The notes under the pieces were generated by a model, which did no database searches, had not been told where the DNA came from, and saw only the letters and a list, made by a program, of their open reading frames with translations. Positions 1 through 9,060 of a DNA stretch of 64,000 nucleotides are shown here, one piece after another. Source of the stretch: Vicinamibacterales bacterium (GTDB taxonomy: Bacteria; Acidobacteriota; Vicinamibacteria; Vicinamibacterales; UBA823); assembly GCA_036012125.1 (NCBI GenBank), contig DASCOS010000034.1:115246-179245 (forward strand), read 5' to 3'. The first letter of the stretch is position 1. Each line of letters starts with the position of its first letter. Position numbers and translations under genes: made by a program.

Positions 1-867
1 AGATGTTTCATCCACCTCGACTTCGGGTCCATCGACCTCAATGATAAGCACGGCCTCTGCCGGAGGGAATCCTGGATTGACCGCCGCCTCAGCTGCCTCT
101 ATCGTCAGCCTATCCATCATCTCCGCTGCTGCGGGAACGATGCCAGCAGCAATAATTCCCGAAACCGCTTTACCTGCCGAATCAATGGACTCAAACGCTG
201 CCAACAAAGTTCGTACTGACTCGGGCACGCGCAGTAGTCGAAGTATTACCTTGGTCACAATTGCCAGCGTTCCCTCAGAGCCGACCAAAGAACCAACTAG
301 GTCGAATCCTGGAGTGTCGACCACTGGTCCACCAAAGTGGACTAGCGTGCCATCCGGAAGAACGGCTTCAAGTCCAAGTACGTGATGCAAGGTGAAACCG
401 TATTTCAAACAATGTGCCCCACCAGAATTCTCAGCAACGTTGCCACCTATCGAGCAAACCTGCTGTGAGGAAGGATCCGGTGCGTAATAAAGCCCGAAAG
501 GTGCCGCACGCCGGCTAATATCGAGGTTGGTGACGCCGGGCTGGACAGTCATCCGAAGGTTCGAAGGGTCAACATCAAGAATCCTATTAAGCCGTGTTAA
601 GACGATAAGAACCCCATCCTCTTCCGGCCTCGCCCCACCAGAAAGCCCAGTCCCATTCCCACGAGCAACGAACGGCACCCCGGCGTTATGGCAAAGCCGG
701 ACAACGTCTTGTAATTGATCGGTGTTCGAGGGAAGCACGACAACGCCAGGCACTGCACGAAGGGAGCTCAACGCATCGCATTCGTAGACAATTCGATCGG
801 TGAACTCCTCCACGATACCAATGTCATCTACAACCGTTCGTAAAGATTGAATAAATGAGGAGTCCAT
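1..867 (-). CDS. glcD: GlcD-type FAD-linked oxidase, N-terminal 289 residues, cut by window edge
   Basis: This frame is open from an ATG at 867 to the left edge, so the gene is partial. It encodes the FAD-binding (FAD_binding_4) half of a D-2-hydroxyacid dehydrogenase of the glycolate oxidase GlcD / D-lactate dehydrogenase type. Visible motifs are the PP-loop-like RGNGTGLSGG near residue 67, QQVCSIGGNVAENSGG near residue 130, and GSEGTLAIVTK near residue 188. The family oxidises glycolate or D-lactate and passes electrons through FAD to quinone or an iron-sulfur partner (GlcF). The C-terminal FAD-oxidase domain and any glcE/glcF neighbours lie outside the window, so the substrate cannot be fixed. 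The family call is secure; the choice between glycolate and D-lactate is not. Confidence 0.9.
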   Translation of the reverse strand, partial: MDSSFIQSLRTVVDDIGIVEEFTDRIVYECDALSSLRAVPGVVVLPSNTDQLQDVVRLCHNAGVPFVARGNGTGLSGGARPEEDGVLIVLTRLNRILDVDPSNLRMTVQPGVTNLDISRRAAPFGLYYAPDPSSQQVCSIGGNVAENSGGAHCLKYGFTLHHVLGLEAVLPDGTLVHFGGPVVDTPGFDLVGSLVGSEGTLAIVTKVILRLLRVPESVRTLLAAFESIDSAGKAVSGIIAAGIVPAAAEMMDRLTIEAAEAAVNPGFPPAEAVLIIEVDGPEVEVDETS

Positions 868-1161
868 GTGTCGGATGACCAAATTCTACTATCGTGCTGC
901 ATTCCAAGGCGAGCACGACAATAACTTCTTCCCCATCGGCACCCAGAAGAAGCACGGAAAAAGAACTCTCACATCGCGGTGCTTAGTGAAAACAGCGCAA
1001 CGACTAGAACAAGACGGTCGCCCAATCTCTGGGTCCCTACTTACAAGGGCCACGTAGCCGAAGGCCACATGCAATCGTTCGGTGAAGCTCACCTGGCCAG
1101 ATGCACACAGGGCGCGGTTCTACCGCGCCCTGTAATCATACCGTCGGGAACTCGACTACTT
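868..1161. other. Intergenic region between glcD and the cytochrome operon
   Basis: This gap holds the upstream region of glcD (minus strand) and the downstream end of the cytochrome operon. Short open frames occur on both strands, but none has a credible start context or a recognisable product. The only clear structure is the perfect hairpin at 1107-1133, listed separately. No consensus promoter for glcD is obvious. Confidence 0.5.
1107..1133 (-). terminator. Perfect 12-bp hairpin after the octahaem cytochrome gene
   Basis: ACAGGGCGCGGT at 1107-1118 pairs perfectly with 1122-1133 around a 3-nt loop. It lies about 30 bp past the stop codon of the octahaem cytochrome gene, the last gene of the bc operon. 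There is no U-tract on either strand, so it is either a non-canonical terminator or an mRNA 3'-end stabiliser. Confidence 0.55.
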
Positions 1162-4011
1162 TTAGGGCTCGTCGCCAAGCTCAACCACCGGTTCCACTGG
1201 TCGTGGTCCACCGTTGAATGTCAACATATGGTCCCTAATCGAACGGATCTGTTGGTCGGCGTTCCGGTCAAACTGAGGATAAAACGCTTCGGGGTAATCC
1301 GGCCAGAAAGCCGGCATACGAGTACCTGGTTGGATACTCTGCGGGTCACGGATCCAGTCAATGATCCAATCTGCTTGAAGTCGATCCGGTGTCATCCGCA
1401 AGTCTGGCGCCAAGTTCTCAGTTGGTTGGTCCGCTGGAATCTCGTCGAGAACGTGGCATTGCTGACACCTAAGAAGGTCAAACAGTTCGCTGCCAGTTGC
1501 CACAGAACCACGCCGAGACGAAACGACCGAGTGCGGCCGAAATTCGCCCAAAGTCTCTGAGATTGCACCGAAATAGTCCAACGTCTGATTCCAGTGTTCA
1601 TCTTCGAGATCAAAGGTCGGCATCCGCACATCCAGCCATGGCCTGATCGTAATCGGCCCTTTGAGGAAAGCGTAAAGCCAATCAGATTGAACCTTGGCAC
1701 CCTCCGGTGTCAGCAAGGGAGGCGCTAACGAAGGATCGGCAACGAGTGCCTGGTAATCACCGCCATCATCTTCAATCTGGTGGCAGGCAACGCAGTTCCG
1801 ACGGCGAACCAATGCCCGCCCAACCCGCAAACCGTCTTGTCTAGCCGAACCTTGCACCAAGGCCGCCGTTGGCTGGACATCACGCTGAAAACTCATAATC
1901 GCCGTGGTTAGGAGGTGCACTTCCTCTGGGCTGAATCCGTAATTCGGCATCCGAAGCTTCTCTAGCGGTTGCAAAACTCGGTTCTGGTCGTAGACCCGTG
2001 GGTCCTTCAGCTTATTTTCGAACCATTCAATCTTCGTATGCGGGATATCTACGAACGCAAAATCGAGTTGCGTAAGCAATTTGGTGCCCTCTTCAGACAG
2101 CTCAATGCCTATCGGCCGCACTTCCTCAAAACCAGCGATGTCATGACAGCTGAAACAGCCATAGCGACTGATGACCTGCTCGCCCAACTCAAGCGTTCGT
2201 TCCTCGCCCGACATACCCGCTATCGTCGCTTCCGCCTCAGCCGTTGGTACTACCGCCTTGAGATAATCAAGAAGTACCGAGTCTGCATAAGCTTGGTCGT
2301 AGGTCGCTTCCGCCTCTCGCGGTTGCCCACCACCAAGAGTCAGTAGATAGGCCGCTACGTCGGCGGCTTCCGGATCGGTTAAACGCAGGTTGGGCATGAA
2401 AGTCCCTTCACTGTAGTGCTGGGGATTCCGAACCCAATCGAACACCCACTCATAGCTCGTCTTACTACCGATGTTTTGCAAGGCCTGCCCAAATGTTCGT
2501 CGCGGTCCCGCTTCCTCTCGCGTTTCATCACCAGTGACGTGGCAGGCAAGACATCCGACTGATTCAACAATCACCTGCCCATTGGCACTGTCACCACGGG
2601 GTGGAGTCGGAACTGCATACGAATACTCCTCAGAGTTCGCAAACAGGTAAGCAACAACGGCATCGATTTCAACTTCGTTTCGTTGAGCATCCTCAGGCGA
2701 CGAAGTATTCGAGTTGTACCAGACACGTGGCATCCAGGTCGTCGGCTTAACCGCGCGGGGATCGCGAATCCAGTCAGCCACCCATTCCGGTGTCAGCTTT
2801 GACTCAATCTTAGTCAAGCTTGGCCCTGGATTCCTCAGGCCCTCAAAACCACTTGACTTGTGACAGGAGTAACATCCCGCCCGCTCATACAAACCGTAAG
2901 CTAAATTGAGCACATCAGCCTCAGGAACGTACACCTCTTCGACGTGACACTTTGCGCAGGAAGCCTCAGCCATGCCCGTAGGTAACATCGGATAGTCCCA
3001 AAGATGGGACTCTGCCCAATCGTAGGACTCCTCCCACTCGTGCTCTTGCTGCTCGTTCACCGGAGTGTGTGACACATCTTGGAAACTAATGGACTGCGGC
3101 ATGCCTTCATGACAAACAGTGCAGCCTGTTGTCTCAAGCGGATGCGGCGAAGCACTGCCGACGTACACGTCGAGATTTGGATGCGTTGTGAAGGGCTGAG
3201 GATATTCTTCATAGCCCTCCCGATTGATGGCCAGATGGCACGTCATGCACCGGTCCATCTTCGGCACCCTTGTAAAATTCAGATCATCAAAAACGTTTGG
3301 CGTAATAACCTGCTGCACTCTGATGGTTGGCGCCATAAAGTCAAGAAGTGGCGCGTTAAGAAAATAGTCATCTACCAAGCTCGGTGCCAAGTCGACCAAG
3401 CGCTGCTCCAACCGAGAAGTCTCTGTTGTCAGAGCCCGAATCTGGTCATCAAGATCAGTAACACCCTGCTGCACTTCAGCAATCTGGCTTCTCAAACCGT
3501 CTCGCTCAGCGGTTAACTGTTCAACTACAAGCCCGAGTTCGAGCCACTCACCGTACTGCGCCTCGATTTCCGCCTCTCTGGCGACATAGCTTTCAGGGTC
3601 GCCCTCACGGCGGCCAACCTCGAAAGTGTACTTATCTACATCGTAAGTCGCCTTCGCGAACTGTGCCCTCTGGGTCGCAAGCGTCAATCGCGCATCAAGG
3701 TCAGCCAATTCATCTTCAAGAGGCGCAATTTGTCCTTCTTGAGTAGCGAGCTCCTCCTCCGCCCTGGCTCGGTCAGCTTGCAACTGTTCCAAGACTGTTG
3801 AATCGATATCGGCATTTGCCGCCTCGAGGCCGAGTCGCGTTACTTCAGTCTCGAGCTGAACGAACCGTCGCTGATAGTTCTTCCACTCACGGTCGTAGTC
3901 ATCCCAGACCATCCATAAGACTGAGACAAAAAGAAAGATGCTTGACGCCGCAAAAACGACGTTCAGGAGGTCGATGTTGTAGGCGTGCCCAACGGTCCGC
4001 TTGTCAGCCAT
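1162..4011 (-). CDS. Membrane-anchored octahaem c-type cytochrome of the bc complex
   Basis: 949-residue cytochrome that probably takes the place of cytochrome c1 in the quinol-cytochrome c reductase encoded just upstream. One transmembrane anchor (about 15-36) is followed by a long charged coiled coil (about 40-210), then eight CxxCH haem sites at residues 255, 297, 352, 380, 487, 619, 740 and 849. The last five each sit in a mono-haem cytochrome c module with a downstream DW-RDP-type segment and a Met-Pro that can supply the sixth ligand (Met 427, 539, 688, 797, 899). No cleaved signal peptide is evident; the anchor should leave the haem part in the periplasm. It is the last gene of the operon, 12 bp after the subunit IV-like gene. 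Multihaem partners of bc complexes are known in several phyla, but this coiled-coil plus octahaem layout is unusual. The role as electron acceptor of the complex is inferred from context. Confidence 0.9.
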   Translation of the reverse strand: MADKRTVGHAYNIDLLNVVFAASSIFLFVSVLWMVWDDYDREWKNYQRRFVQLETEVTRLGLEAANADIDSTVLEQLQADRARAEEELATQEGQIAPLEDELADLDARLTLATQRAQFAKATYDVDKYTFEVGRREGDPESYVAREAEIEAQYGEWLELGLVVEQLTAERDGLRSQIAEVQQGVTDLDDQIRALTTETSRLEQRLVDLAPSLVDDYFLNAPLLDFMAPTIRVQQVITPNVFDDLNFTRVPKMDRCMTCHLAINREGYEEYPQPFTTHPNLDVYVGSASPHPLETTGCTVCHEGMPQSISFQDVSHTPVNEQQEHEWEESYDWAESHLWDYPMLPTGMAEASCAKCHVEEVYVPEADVLNLAYGLYERAGCYSCHKSSGFEGLRNPGPSLTKIESKLTPEWVADWIRDPRAVKPTTWMPRVWYNSNTSSPEDAQRNEVEIDAVVAYLFANSEEYSYAVPTPPRGDSANGQVIVESVGCLACHVTGDETREEAGPRRTFGQALQNIGSKTSYEWVFDWVRNPQHYSEGTFMPNLRLTDPEAADVAAYLLTLGGGQPREAEATYDQAYADSVLLDYLKAVVPTAEAEATIAGMSGEERTLELGEQVISRYGCFSCHDIAGFEEVRPIGIELSEEGTKLLTQLDFAFVDIPHTKIEWFENKLKDPRVYDQNRVLQPLEKLRMPNYGFSPEEVHLLTTAIMSFQRDVQPTAALVQGSARQDGLRVGRALVRRRNCVACHQIEDDGGDYQALVADPSLAPPLLTPEGAKVQSDWLYAFLKGPITIRPWLDVRMPTFDLEDEHWNQTLDYFGAISETLGEFRPHSVVSSRRGSVATGSELFDLLRCQQCHVLDEIPADQPTENLAPDLRMTPDRLQADWIIDWIRDPQSIQPGTRMPAFWPDYPEAFYPQFDRNADQQIRSIRDHMLTFNGGPRPVEPVVELGDEP

Positions 4012-4023
4012 ATCCGTGGTCGA

Positions 4024-5100
4024 TCAAATATTGAAGAAGAATTCCGGAATCGCAACGACGTATTTGAGATTGAACAGCCAGCGAGCTAGCATCTTCACCG
4101 GCAGCGAAAGCATCATCAGAAAGAGAAAAATCCCCACGTAGTAACGGGCTGGTCCAAGTTTTTCGTAATAACCCTTGAGGAAACTCTTAGCCAAGAGCAA
4201 CGGCAACACGAAGACATAGATCAGAGTGAGAAGGATCCCAAAAAACTCACGAATAAACCATTGTGAGGGCAAACCCACTCCAAGACCACGCAACCAGATG
4301 TACTCAGACAAATTCACATTCGTGAGCGCCTCAAGCTTATGAATGTCCCAGTATTCGAACGGACCAAAAAAATTCCAATTCGGACCACGTAGGAACGTGC
4401 CTAGCACTATGAGTGACGACCACAATACGACAAAGCCAAATAAAAAGATTGAAATCTCCACCTTGCGTTCCTTAAAGGTGTAGTAACCATTCCCTTTGGG
4501 GTTCGTATCGATATACGGAATCGCCATCAAACCCACAATGATCAGCGTAGGCAAGACGACACCGGCCAGCCAAGGATCAAAATAGACCAGCATTTCTTGC
4601 AAACCCAAAAAGTACCAAGGGGCTTTCGACGGATTCGGCGTTGCAGCGCTGTTGGCCGGCTGCTCCAGTGGGGCTTCCAGTAGAATTGACCAAACGATCA
4701 GGACCACGGAGCACAGAATGAGACAAATCAACTCCGTGTAAACTAAATCTGGCCAGACCCAGACACGCCCCTCCTCGACCTTTTCAACGACCGGCTCACC
4801 CTTGTCGAGCCTCTCGTCGTTTAGCACCGCTTGGCGCATCGAGTACCAAGTGAAGAACAGTAAACAAAAAATTAGACCGACAATGGGAACGTTGTCTGGC
4901 TTTCCGATGATCAACCGGAAGTTTTCATCGAACAGGCCCAGCCCGAAAAACAGTACGAGAAAGATCTGCAACCCATAGCCGACGCGCGGTTTCACAAACA
5001 CGTCACGACGCCACACTGCGAAAATAAACGCGCTCAATGTCAACAAAAAGAAGACACGCGGGTCGGCGAAGAAATTGAAAAATCCCTTGATCGCATCCAT
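4024..5100 (-). CDS. Cytochrome b C-terminal (subunit IV-like) subunit of the bc complex
   Basis: 358-residue polytopic membrane protein with about eight hydrophobic segments. Residues around 155-200 carry the hallmark PNPSKAPWYFLGLQE of cytochrome b6f subunit IV and of the C-terminal half of cytochrome b, near the quinol-oxidation site. It is more than twice the usual length of PetD (about 160), with extra N-terminal helices (residues 10-100) and C-terminal helices (about 290-345). It lies 15 bp after the cytochrome b N-terminal gene and 12 bp before the octahaem cytochrome, so the three are surely co-transcribed. Family knowledge: the split cytochrome b arrangement is typical of b6f and of many menaquinol:cytochrome c reductases. 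The extra helices may dock the large cytochrome; that part is inference. Confidence 0.9.
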   Translation of the reverse strand: MDAIKGFFNFFADPRVFFLLTLSAFIFAVWRRDVFVKPRVGYGLQIFLVLFFGLGLFDENFRLIIGKPDNVPIVGLIFCLLFFTWYSMRQAVLNDERLDKGEPVVEKVEEGRVWVWPDLVYTELICLILCSVVLIVWSILLEAPLEQPANSAATPNPSKAPWYFLGLQEMLVYFDPWLAGVVLPTLIIVGLMAIPYIDTNPKGNGYYTFKERKVEISIFLFGFVVLWSSLIVLGTFLRGPNWNFFGPFEYWDIHKLEALTNVNLSEYIWLRGLGVGLPSQWFIREFFGILLTLIYVFVLPLLLAKSFLKGYYEKLGPARYYVGIFLFLMMLSLPVKMLARWLFNLKYVVAIPEFFFNI

Positions 5101-5115
5101 AATTCGAACCGCCTT

Positions 5116-5931
5116 CTACGCCGGGCCGGAAATACCGCCGTCCTTCCTGACACGCCAAAAATGTACGGCCATGAGCACTGCAATCGCAAGCGGCAAACCG
5201 ACGCAGTGCAGCACGTAGAATCGAAGTAACGCCCCTTCACCAACAAAGGTTCCACCTAGTAGAGCAAACCGAGCGTCGTCGGCAGCGTGAATAAGTCTCA
5301 CATCGCCCAGCATCAACAATGCTGACCCCGGACCTTCAGCACCCATGAAAGGGGTCGCCCGCGCCATGTTTGAACCGACCGTGATCGCCCATATCGCGAG
5401 CTGATCCCAAGGCAGGAGGTAGCCCGTGAACGAGAGGAGGAGCGTTAGCACCAACATGATTACGCCAACATTCCAGTTGAACTCCCGTGGCGGCTTGTAG
5501 GACCCAGTCATGAACACTCGAAACATATGCAACCAAACCGTGACAACCATCGCGTGTCCACCCCAACGATGCATTTCGCGCATGATTCCAAGCGGCACGT
5601 GCTCGCGCAAGCCAACGATGTCGGTGTAGGCGTATTCCAACGTTGGACGGTAGTAGAACATCAGCAGCACGCCTGTAAACGTCAGTGACAAAAAAAGGAA
5701 AAAGCTGAGGCCGCCCATGCACCACGTGTAGCGCAGGCGCACTCCAGACTTACGAAGTCTGACTGGATGCAGGTGCAGGAAGACGTTAGACAACACGACT
5801 AATACACGATTCCGATCCGTGATCGGTGCGTTGTGCCGAAAAACCGACTTCCATACCTGGGTTTCGGTCAGCCAATTCCACGAACGCTCTAGGGCGCCCT
5901 CTTTAGGAGTAACGATCTTTGTGTCAGCCAT
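5116..5931 (-). CDS. Cytochrome b N-terminal (b6-like) subunit
   Basis: 271-residue cytochrome b6-type protein carrying the four-helix haem-binding core of a bc complex. Two histidine pairs ligate the two b haems: in the [15 protein letters not shown] segment (about 120-134) and in LHCVGLPL...AVHFW (about 240-257). The GYLLPWDQ signature of the Qo-site helix is at about residue 170. An insertion with the DARFALLGG segment lies before the last helix. The gene follows the Rieske gene by 58 bp and precedes the subunit IV-like gene by 15 bp. It oxidises quinol and moves one electron across the membrane through its b haems. The family assignment is firm. Confidence 0.93.
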   Translation of the reverse strand: MADTKIVTPKEGALERSWNWLTETQVWKSVFRHNAPITDRNRVLVVLSNVFLHLHPVRLRKSGVRLRYTWCMGGLSFFLFLSLTFTGVLLMFYYRPTLEYAYTDIVGLREHVPLGIMREMHRWGGHAMVVTVWLHMFRVFMTGSYKPPREFNWNVGVIMLVLTLLLSFTGYLLPWDQLAIWAITVGSNMARATPFMGAEGPGSALLMLGDVRLIHAADDARFALLGGTFVGEGALLRFYVLHCVGLPLAIAVLMAVHFWRVRKDGGISGPA

Positions 5932-5989
5932 AACAACTCATCAACACGATTGCCGAATGATACTCAACCAATTGGCCCAATCCACTGAT

Positions 5990-6658
5990 TTAGAGCCTTA
6001 GAAATGATTCAGGGTCTGCCCACTGCCCCAACTCAAACTGAAATTTTCTCGCCTTATCGACCAAAATTTGACCATCCTCAGCCAGTACGATTCTCGCCCG
6101 CTCCAGTGGACGCGGCGCCGGACCTTCAAAGTTGACGCCCGTCGGTCGAAAGCCACTCCCGTGACAGGGACACTTAAACTTCAACTCAGCCGATAGCCAG
6201 TTGGGAGTGCAACCGAGATGCGTGCAAGCGGTGAGCAGGGCATAGAATCCAGCAGCCTCCTGGACGATATCGCTCGGAGTACGCACGATCCAGATTCCAA
6301 AGCGGTCTTTCCACCGCTCATCGACACCTGGCGCGTACTCGTCGGGAAAGCCAATCTTGAATTGCTGCGGTGGCTCGTTAAGGACGTTTGGAAACATAAA
6401 CCGTCCAGTCGCTGCCAGCGCCGTAGCCGAAGCCGCTGTAAAGGATCCCCATGCTAAGCCTAGCCAAGACCGACGGGATAGAAGTGGTGAAGTGTCATCA
6501 ACGACTTTTTTCTTCTTCGCCGGCGGCCGACGTGGCGCAGCAGCCACAGAAGTCGTCTTGCCTGCCAAGTTGGGCGGAACGGCCGGTTGTACCGGTTTTG
6601 CGGGCGGACCCTTCGAGGCCGGAGCGCCCTCTACTGGAGCGTTTGGTTCGTCAGCCAT
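5990..6658 (-). CDS. qcrA: Rieske [2Fe-2S] protein of the bc complex
   Basis: 222-residue Rieske iron-sulfur protein, the high-potential electron acceptor at the Qo site. The cluster motifs are CTHLGC (145-150) and CPCHGS (163-168), giving two Cys and two His ligands, with the two extra cysteines for the disulfide. A transmembrane anchor spans about 64-87 and is preceded by SRRSWLGLA, a Tat-like twin-arginine segment expected for a protein exported with its cluster. The first 60 residues are a Pro/Ala/Lys-rich cytoplasmic extension of unknown role. It is second in the operon after the HEAT-repeat gene and directly upstream of the cytochrome b gene. Confidence 0.93.
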   Translation of the reverse strand: MADEPNAPVEGAPASKGPPAKPVQPAVPPNLAGKTTSVAAAPRRPPAKKKKVVDDTSPLLSRRSWLGLAWGSFTAASATALAATGRFMFPNVLNEPPQQFKIGFPDEYAPGVDERWKDRFGIWIVRTPSDIVQEAAGFYALLTACTHLGCTPNWLSAELKFKCPCHGSGFRPTGVNFEGPAPRPLERARIVLAEDGQILVDKARKFQFELGQWADPESFLRL

Positions 6659-6718
6659 TTAATCTCATCTACTCCGTGTGCTCGTCTCTCACGAGCTGTT
6701 GTTTTTCTACCCTGCACC

Positions 6719-7657
6719 TCAGCGACGTACACGCCCCTCAGGCCTGTCATCAGCTGCATCAAACACTGCAAGCGCTTCAATCGCCGCCTGACGGACACGA
6801 AGACTCTCGTCTTGACGACTCAACTGGAGGACCGAATCACGAAACGAGTTAGCATTAAGAGCTGCGATCGCATTCAATCCGGTGATCATAACCTCACCAA
6901 CGCGGTCGACCTCATCACTACCGACACCCATAGTAGGCTCCGCCACTCGTTCGACGTACTCGCGGTCCAACATCCGACCCAATATCCCAACACCCTGAGT
7001 ATTGCCGTGCCTCGCCAGTGCCACGGCAGCATTCCACTGAACATCTGGCACAGAATCGTTCAGTGCGGTACGCAAGGTGGAAATCTGTTCATCACCCGGT
7101 AACGCGCCAAGTGCATAAACTGTCATCTTCCGAATACCGGCATCATCAGACGCGTACATCCCAGCCAGTTCCGGTATGACGCTAGAGTCACCTAGTGACC
7201 CGAGCGCCCAAATCACACTAATCCTGGTCTCGGTCTCAGGATCATCGAGTGCGTCGACGAGACTTGCACCGGCATCCTCAGGCGGCTGTGTCAATTGACC
7301 AACGGCCATGGCTAGATAGCGTCGCACCCGTGGGTCATCATTCTCCGACTCAACAAAAGCGCTGACTAAGGCTGGACCCAGTGTTGGCTCCGAGGCCTGG
7401 ACTTCTGGATCAGCCATGAGACGCGACAATTCAAAGGCCGCAGGCCATCGCCGTTCCCGACCACCGACACGGATATCACTCAAGTACTCTTGGGGAGTTC
7501 GCTCATCGTTGAGCAGCCAACGAAACCCGCCATAAACCAAGATGACCGCAACAACGACTGCTAAAGGAATAAGAAAGAACTGCACAGCCAGCGCCGGCAC
7601 CGATCGCCCTTCCGAAACCTGACCGTCTCGTTCCTCGAGTTTGTCCATTTTCCTCAT
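6719..7657 (-). CDS. Membrane-anchored HEAT-repeat protein, first gene of the bc operon
   Basis: 312-residue protein with a short charged N-terminus, one transmembrane helix (about 25-47) and at least five HEAT/PBS-lyase-like repeats filling residues 60-300 (for example around ISVIWALGSLGD and MTVYALGALPGD). HEAT repeats bind proteins; no catalytic residues are visible. It opens the operon, 60 bp before the Rieske gene, so it may act in assembly or scaffolding of the bc complex, but this is inference from position alone. The second ATG (7648) is an equally possible start. The 3' end lies well before the Rieske start, so there is no translational overlap. Confidence 0.85.
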   Translation of the reverse strand: MRKMDKLEERDGQVSEGRSVPALAVQFFLIPLAVVVAVILVYGGFRWLLNDERTPQEYLSDIRVGGRERRWPAAFELSRLMADPEVQASEPTLGPALVSAFVESENDDPRVRRYLAMAVGQLTQPPEDAGASLVDALDDPETETRISVIWALGSLGDSSVIPELAGMYASDDAGIRKMTVYALGALPGDEQISTLRTALNDSVPDVQWNAAVALARHGNTQGVGILGRMLDREYVERVAEPTMGVGSDEVDRVGEVMITGLNAIAALNANSFRDSVLQLSRQDESLRVRQAAIEALAVFDAADDRPEGRVRR

Positions 7658-7736
7658 CGGTGTGCCGGTTTCGCAGAATTTCGATCGTGAATTTTAGCGC
7701 AAGGTAGAATTTCGGTCAAAAAAGTGCCACGGCACC

Positions 7737-8291
7737 TCATATACGAGGCAGCGTAACCTCCCGCTGAGTTTGGTATTTCCCCTTCTTATCGGCATATGAA
7801 GTTTGGCATTCCTCATCGCTCTGAAAAAATAGCACTTGGGCAATTCCTTCGTTTGCATAGATCTTCGCAGGTAGTGGAGTGGTGTTCGAAATCTCTAAAG
7901 TGGCTGTCCCTTCCCACTCAGGCTCAAATGGTGTGACATTCACGATAATGCCGCAACGGGCATAGGTCGACTTGCCCAGACATACTGTCAGAACATCCCG
8001 AGGAATACGGAAATACTCCACCGTTCGGGCGAGCGCAAACGAGTTTGGTGGCACGATGCATTCCGGTCCTTTGAAGTCGATGAACGAACGTGGGTCGAAT
8101 GCTTTCGGATCGATAAGAGTGTTATTAATGTTAGTGAAGATCTTGAATTCGTCAGCGACCCGAATGTCATACCCATAGGACGATAGCCCGTACGAAATCA
8201 CCCCGCTCCGTACTTGGGTATCGACAAACGGCTCGATCATCTTACAATCTCGCGCCATCCGGGTGATCCAACTGTCTGCTTTGATAGTCAT
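7737..8291 (-). CDS. dcd: dCTP deaminase
   Basis: 184-residue dCTP deaminase of the dUTPase-fold family. It converts dCTP to dUTP (or to dUMP in bifunctional members), feeding thymidylate synthesis. Diagnostic segments are SSYGYDIRV (about 38-46), GKSTYARCG near 105, and [17 protein letters not shown] near 120-136, where the catalytic Glu sits, followed by the C-terminal [12 protein letters not shown] tail. Length matches the family (about 185). It is the last of three minus-strand genes, ndk, DUF2905 and dcd, and the pairing with ndk makes sense because both act on the dNTP pool. Confidence 0.96.
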   Translation of the reverse strand: MTIKADSWITRMARDCKMIEPFVDTQVRSGVISYGLSSYGYDIRVADEFKIFTNINNTLIDPKAFDPRSFIDFKGPECIVPPNSFALARTVEYFRIPRDVLTVCLGKSTYARCGIIVNVTPFEPEWEGTATLEISNTTPLPAKIYANEGIAQVLFFQSDEECQTSYADKKGKYQTQREVTLPRI

Positions 8292-8310
8292 AAAAATCGA
8301 GCTCCCACGC

Positions 8311-8505
8311 TTAGCGTCGCATGATGGCGAAAAATAGGGTCGCCAAGAGACTCACCGCGATCGAGGTGACAATCGGAACATAAACCGTGACATTGCCACG
8401 CCGAAACACCAGGTCACCAGGCAACCGTCCTAGCGGTAACCCAAGCATCATCAACCCACCAAGCGCTGTAACCATGAGACCGATGATCACCAACGCTTTG
8501 CCCAC
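8311..8505 (-). CDS. DUF2905 small membrane protein
   Basis: 64-residue protein with two transmembrane helices (about 5-22 and 41-60) separated by [20 protein letters not shown], which matches the conserved core of DUF2905 proteins (G-LPGD ... gN...P-). Family function is unknown. It lies between ndk and dcd with short spacers (5 and 19 bp) and is probably co-transcribed with them. Confidence 0.88.
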   Translation of the reverse strand: MGKALVIIGLMVTALGGLMMLGLPLGRLPGDLVFRRGNVTVYVPIVTSIAVSLLATLFFAIMRR

Positions 8506-8510
8506 ACTCG

Positions 8511-8939
8511 CTACCCTTCAACAGAATCGCCGTACTCTAAGTCGGAGAAAAAGTAGTCAACCTCGAACACTGCAGTGTCCACAGCGTCGGAACCGTGCGT
8601 GGCGTTGTGTTCAATCGAGCTACCAAAGTCACGACGAATACTTCCAGCCTCGGCTTTTGCTGGGTCGGTCGCACCCATTAACGCCCGCCATTTTCTAATC
8701 GCATCCGACGCCTCGAGTACCAGCACCACCGCCGGCCCAGAAGACATAAATGTGACCAAGCTATCGAAGAACGGTTTCGTGCGATGGACTGCGTAAAAAC
8801 CTTCCGCATCATGACGTGACAGATTAACAAGGCGAATCCCGCGCAACGTGAAGCCAGCCAACTCAATCCGTTGTAATATGGCGCCTACCTGTCGGGTCGC
8901 CACTGCATCAGGCTTAATAATCGCCAACGTGCGTTCCAT
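8511..8939 (-). CDS. ndk: Nucleoside diphosphate kinase
   Basis: 142-residue NDK that equilibrates nucleoside di- and triphosphates using ATP. The N-terminal TLAIIKPDAV, RHDAEGFY and the active-site NATHGSDA (catalytic His near residue 116) are all present. Length is standard. First gene of the ndk-DUF2905-dcd group. TATAAT (minus strand, 8948-8953) sits only 8 nt before the start codon and no Shine-Dalgarno sequence is seen, so the mRNA may be leaderless. Confidence 0.97.
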   Translation of the reverse strand: MERTLAIIKPDAVATRQVGAILQRIELAGFTLRGIRLVNLSRHDAEGFYAVHRTKPFFDSLVTFMSSGPAVVLVLEASDAIRKWRALMGATDPAKAEAGSIRRDFGSSIEHNATHGSDAVDTAVFEVDYFFSDLEYGDSVEG

Positions 8940-8947
8940 GGGCGCTG

Positions 8948-8953
8948 ATTATA
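8948..8953 (-). promoter_or_regulatory. Consensus -10 box 8 nt upstream of ndk
   Basis: A perfect TATAAT on the minus strand ends 8 nt before the ndk ATG. A start site about 7 nt downstream would leave zero to two untranslated nucleotides. No good -35 box lies at 16-18 bp. Confidence 0.5.
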
Positions 8954-9060
8954 CCTTTCCCCTGAAATGTGTTTGGACGACACCGCACCGAAAAAAGGCC
9001 ACGCAACGCGCGGCCTCGAACCCAGTCACAAACTCCTACGCTTTCATTGAGCAGCCGTAA

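Noticed and set aside
889..1092. 67-codon minus-strand frame between glcD and the cytochrome operon
   Set aside because: No Shine-Dalgarno, no recognisable domain, and it lies directly in the presumed glcD leader.
979..1560. Plus-strand open frame of 193 codons
   Set aside because: It lies mostly antisense to the octahaem cytochrome gene, shows no recognisable domain and is explained by the coding strand opposite.
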